From: Candidatus Sumerlaeota bacterium
GTDB lineage: Bacteria > Sumerlaeota > T1SED10-198M
DNA length: 7,511 nt
Assembly: GCA_003554345.1 (NCBI GenBank)
Contig: PWGE01000254.1
Coordinates: 1 to 7,511, forward strand
Reading direction: 5' to 3'
The first letter of the stretch is position 1, and every line of letters begins with the position of its first letter. This document shows, piece after piece, positions 6,456 through 7,511 of this stretch. The notes below the pieces were generated by a model that searched no databases, was not told the origin of the DNA, and saw only the letters and a program-made list of their open reading frames with translations. A program made the translations under genes and the position numbers.

Positions 6456-7511
6456 ATGAAAGTTAACGGCTTTTTAATGATTGTTTTTCTATGCATGGGG
6501 ATCCTTTCTGCAAGCGGCGGGTATTTTGCCGGCGGACAGGGAACTTCAGAAGACCCTTTCCACGTAAAAACAGCAGAGCAGCTGGATTATATCAGAAATC
6601 ATCTCGATGCTCATTTCCTGCAAAAAGCAGATATTGATCTCAGCAGCTTTACAGACAATGGAGGTTGGATTCCTATAGGAGAGATACATATAGACCTGGA
6701 TAATGATGAAATTATTGTTATAGCTCCTTTTACCGGTTCTTATGACGGAAATAGTCATCAGATTAAAAATCTTTTCATTAATAGAAATGAGAACGGACAG
6801 GCTCTCTTCAGCTGTATCAGTGAAGCCCAACTCCATAATATCACCCTGGAAAGTGTCCATGTTTCAGGTAATGATGGTACAAGCGGCCTGGTAGGAGTAT
6901 GTGAAAAGAGCCAGATCACAAACTGCGCTGTCACAGGCACTGTATCAGGTGCAAGAGGAGTAGGAGGATTGACTGGAGCTTCTCTTATAAAATCAACTAT
7001 ATCACACTCTCATACTGCCTGCGAGGTCTCCGGTGAATTAGCCGCTGGTGGTTTAACAGGTGTACATGAAATGGACTGTCTCATAACACATTGTTCCTCA
7101 ACAGGAAATATTACAGGTAAAATGGCAATAGGTGGTCTGGTGGGGATCAATGAAGAAGAGGCAACAATTATTCACTCCTACAGCACAACTGAAGTTACGG
7201 GTAATACTGGTGTTGGAGGGTTAGTAGGTCTGAATAAGGAAAAGGGAACAGTCAATAATTCTTATGCAAAAGGGAACATTTCCGGTCATAAAGGAATTGG
7301 TGGACTGTGTGGTGTTAATGAAAACAAAGGTATTATCAGGAACTCTTACGCTACCGGCAACATTTCTGGAAATATTGCTGTAGGCGGTTTAGTGGGAAGG
7401 AATATTTCTCTTGTTGAAACCTCTTATGCAACAGGAAAAGTAAACGGAAACGATATAGCTGCAGGGGGCCTCATCGGAGTAAACGAAGAGGGTGGAATGA
7501 TCGAGAACACC
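6456..7511 (+). CDS. secreted GLUG-repeat protein, 3' end outside window
   Basis: The reading frame is open from the ATG at 6456 to the last base, giving 352 residues without a stop. Residues 1-25 look like a Sec signal peptide (basic start, hydrophobic core about 6-18, small residues ASGG before FAGG). There is no lipobox at C13, so it is not a lipoprotein. Residues 25-60 (FAGGQGTSEDPF..., KTAEQLDYIRNHLDA, then the KADIDLSSF stretch) and 91-113 (PFTGSYDGNSHQIKNL) form the module that usually precedes GLUG repeats. From about residue 142 a unit of roughly 28 residues recurs eight times, each opening with GGLxG plus hydrophobic and often Asn, then an N/H-S-Y-A/S-T-G-x-hydrophobic-S/T-G half. 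GLUG repeats (PF07581) are known from surface proteins such as IgA-protease relatives and adhesin-like proteins, and most likely fold as a beta-helix or solenoid. An outer-surface or extracellular role is inference; any C-terminal catalytic or sorting domain lies beyond the window. It has its own promoter and RBS and is divergent from the hydrolase. Confidence 0.93.
   Translation, partial: MKVNGFLMIVFLCMGILSASGGYFAGGQGTSEDPFHVKTAEQLDYIRNHLDAHFLQKADIDLSSFTDNGGWIPIGEIHIDLDNDEIIVIAPFTGSYDGNSHQIKNLFINRNENGQALFSCISEAQLHNITLESVHVSGNDGTSGLVGVCEKSQITNCAVTGTVSGARGVGGLTGASLIKSTISHSHTACEVSGELAAGGLTGVHEMDCLITHCSSTGNITGKMAIGGLVGINEEEATIIHSYSTTEVTGNTGVGGLVGLNKEKGTVNNSYAKGNISGHKGIGGLCGVNENKGIIRNSYATGNISGNIAVGGLVGRNISLVETSYATGKVNGNDIAAGGLIGVNEEGGMIENT
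6879..7511 (+). repeat. array of about 84-bp units encoding GLUG repeats
   Basis: Counting from the initiator Met, repeat starts fall near residues 142, 169, 197, 225, 253, 281, 309 and 336. The spacing is 28 residues in most steps and 27 in the first and last. The first three units (TSGLVG, VGGLTG, AGGLTG) are diverged. Units four to eight (IGGLVG, VGGLVG, IGGLCG, VGGLVG, AGGLIG) are close to consensus with NSYATG-type second halves. At the DNA level the units are not identical, so this is an old protein repeat and not a recent tandem duplication. The array is cut by the window end. Confidence 0.9.

Noticed and set aside
6546-6940. Minus-strand open frames of 104 and 60 codons opposite the GLUG gene
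   Set aside because: The plus strand here encodes a clear signal peptide and GLUG protein with a strong RBS, so the minus frames are shadows.
838-7511. A hydrolase-kinase-GLUG protein set as one new defence or signalling system
   Set aside because: The genes lie on different strands with separate promoters, each belongs to a common family, and nothing in the sequence ties their functions together.

Overview
The window carries four protein-coding genes and no RNA genes, CRISPR array or mobile element that I can see. The style suggests a Gram-negative, environmental, probably anaerobic bacterium of moderate to low GC (about 40% by eye). The grounds are a large soluble multi-PAS/GAF hybrid histidine kinase full of 'DITERK'-type linkers, a secreted GLUG-repeat protein, and a glycosyltransferase of the kind that builds surface polysaccharides. 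These traits occur in Deltaproteobacteria, Spirochaetes, Fibrobacterota/Chitinivibrionia and others, so the phylum is not resolved from this window.

Layout. Bases 1-814 (+) are the 3' part of a GT4-like glycosyltransferase whose start lies upstream of the window. It converges, with 23 bases between stops, on a 1447-residue hybrid sensor kinase on the minus strand (838-5181). The kinase has six PAS domains, two GAF-like domains, a HisKA/HATPase core and a C-terminal receiver. It has a good RBS and a near-consensus sigma70-type promoter (TTGAGT-17-TATAAT) in the 165-base gap upstream. That gap separates it from a membrane-anchored alpha/beta hydrolase (5347-6201, minus). A 254-base divergent intergenic region (6202-6455) follows. 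It is AT-rich and holds three inverted repeats, one of them sitting on the -10 box of a promoter that reads rightward. That promoter drives a secreted GLUG-repeat protein (6456 to beyond the end of the window), whose visible 352 residues contain a signal peptide, a conserved N-terminal module and eight starts of a roughly 28-residue repeat.

How the parts relate. No obvious pathway joins the four genes. The kinase is cytoplasmic (no membrane segment) and phosphorylates its own receiver; no HPt protein or separate response regulator lies in the window. The hydrolase could be read through into the kinase, since no strong terminator separates them, but the kinase has its own promoter. The GLUG protein is transcribed away from both. 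The most notable points are the pair of cysteine-motif PAS domains in the kinase and the palindromes in the divergent region. I found no clear evidence of a new multi-gene system.
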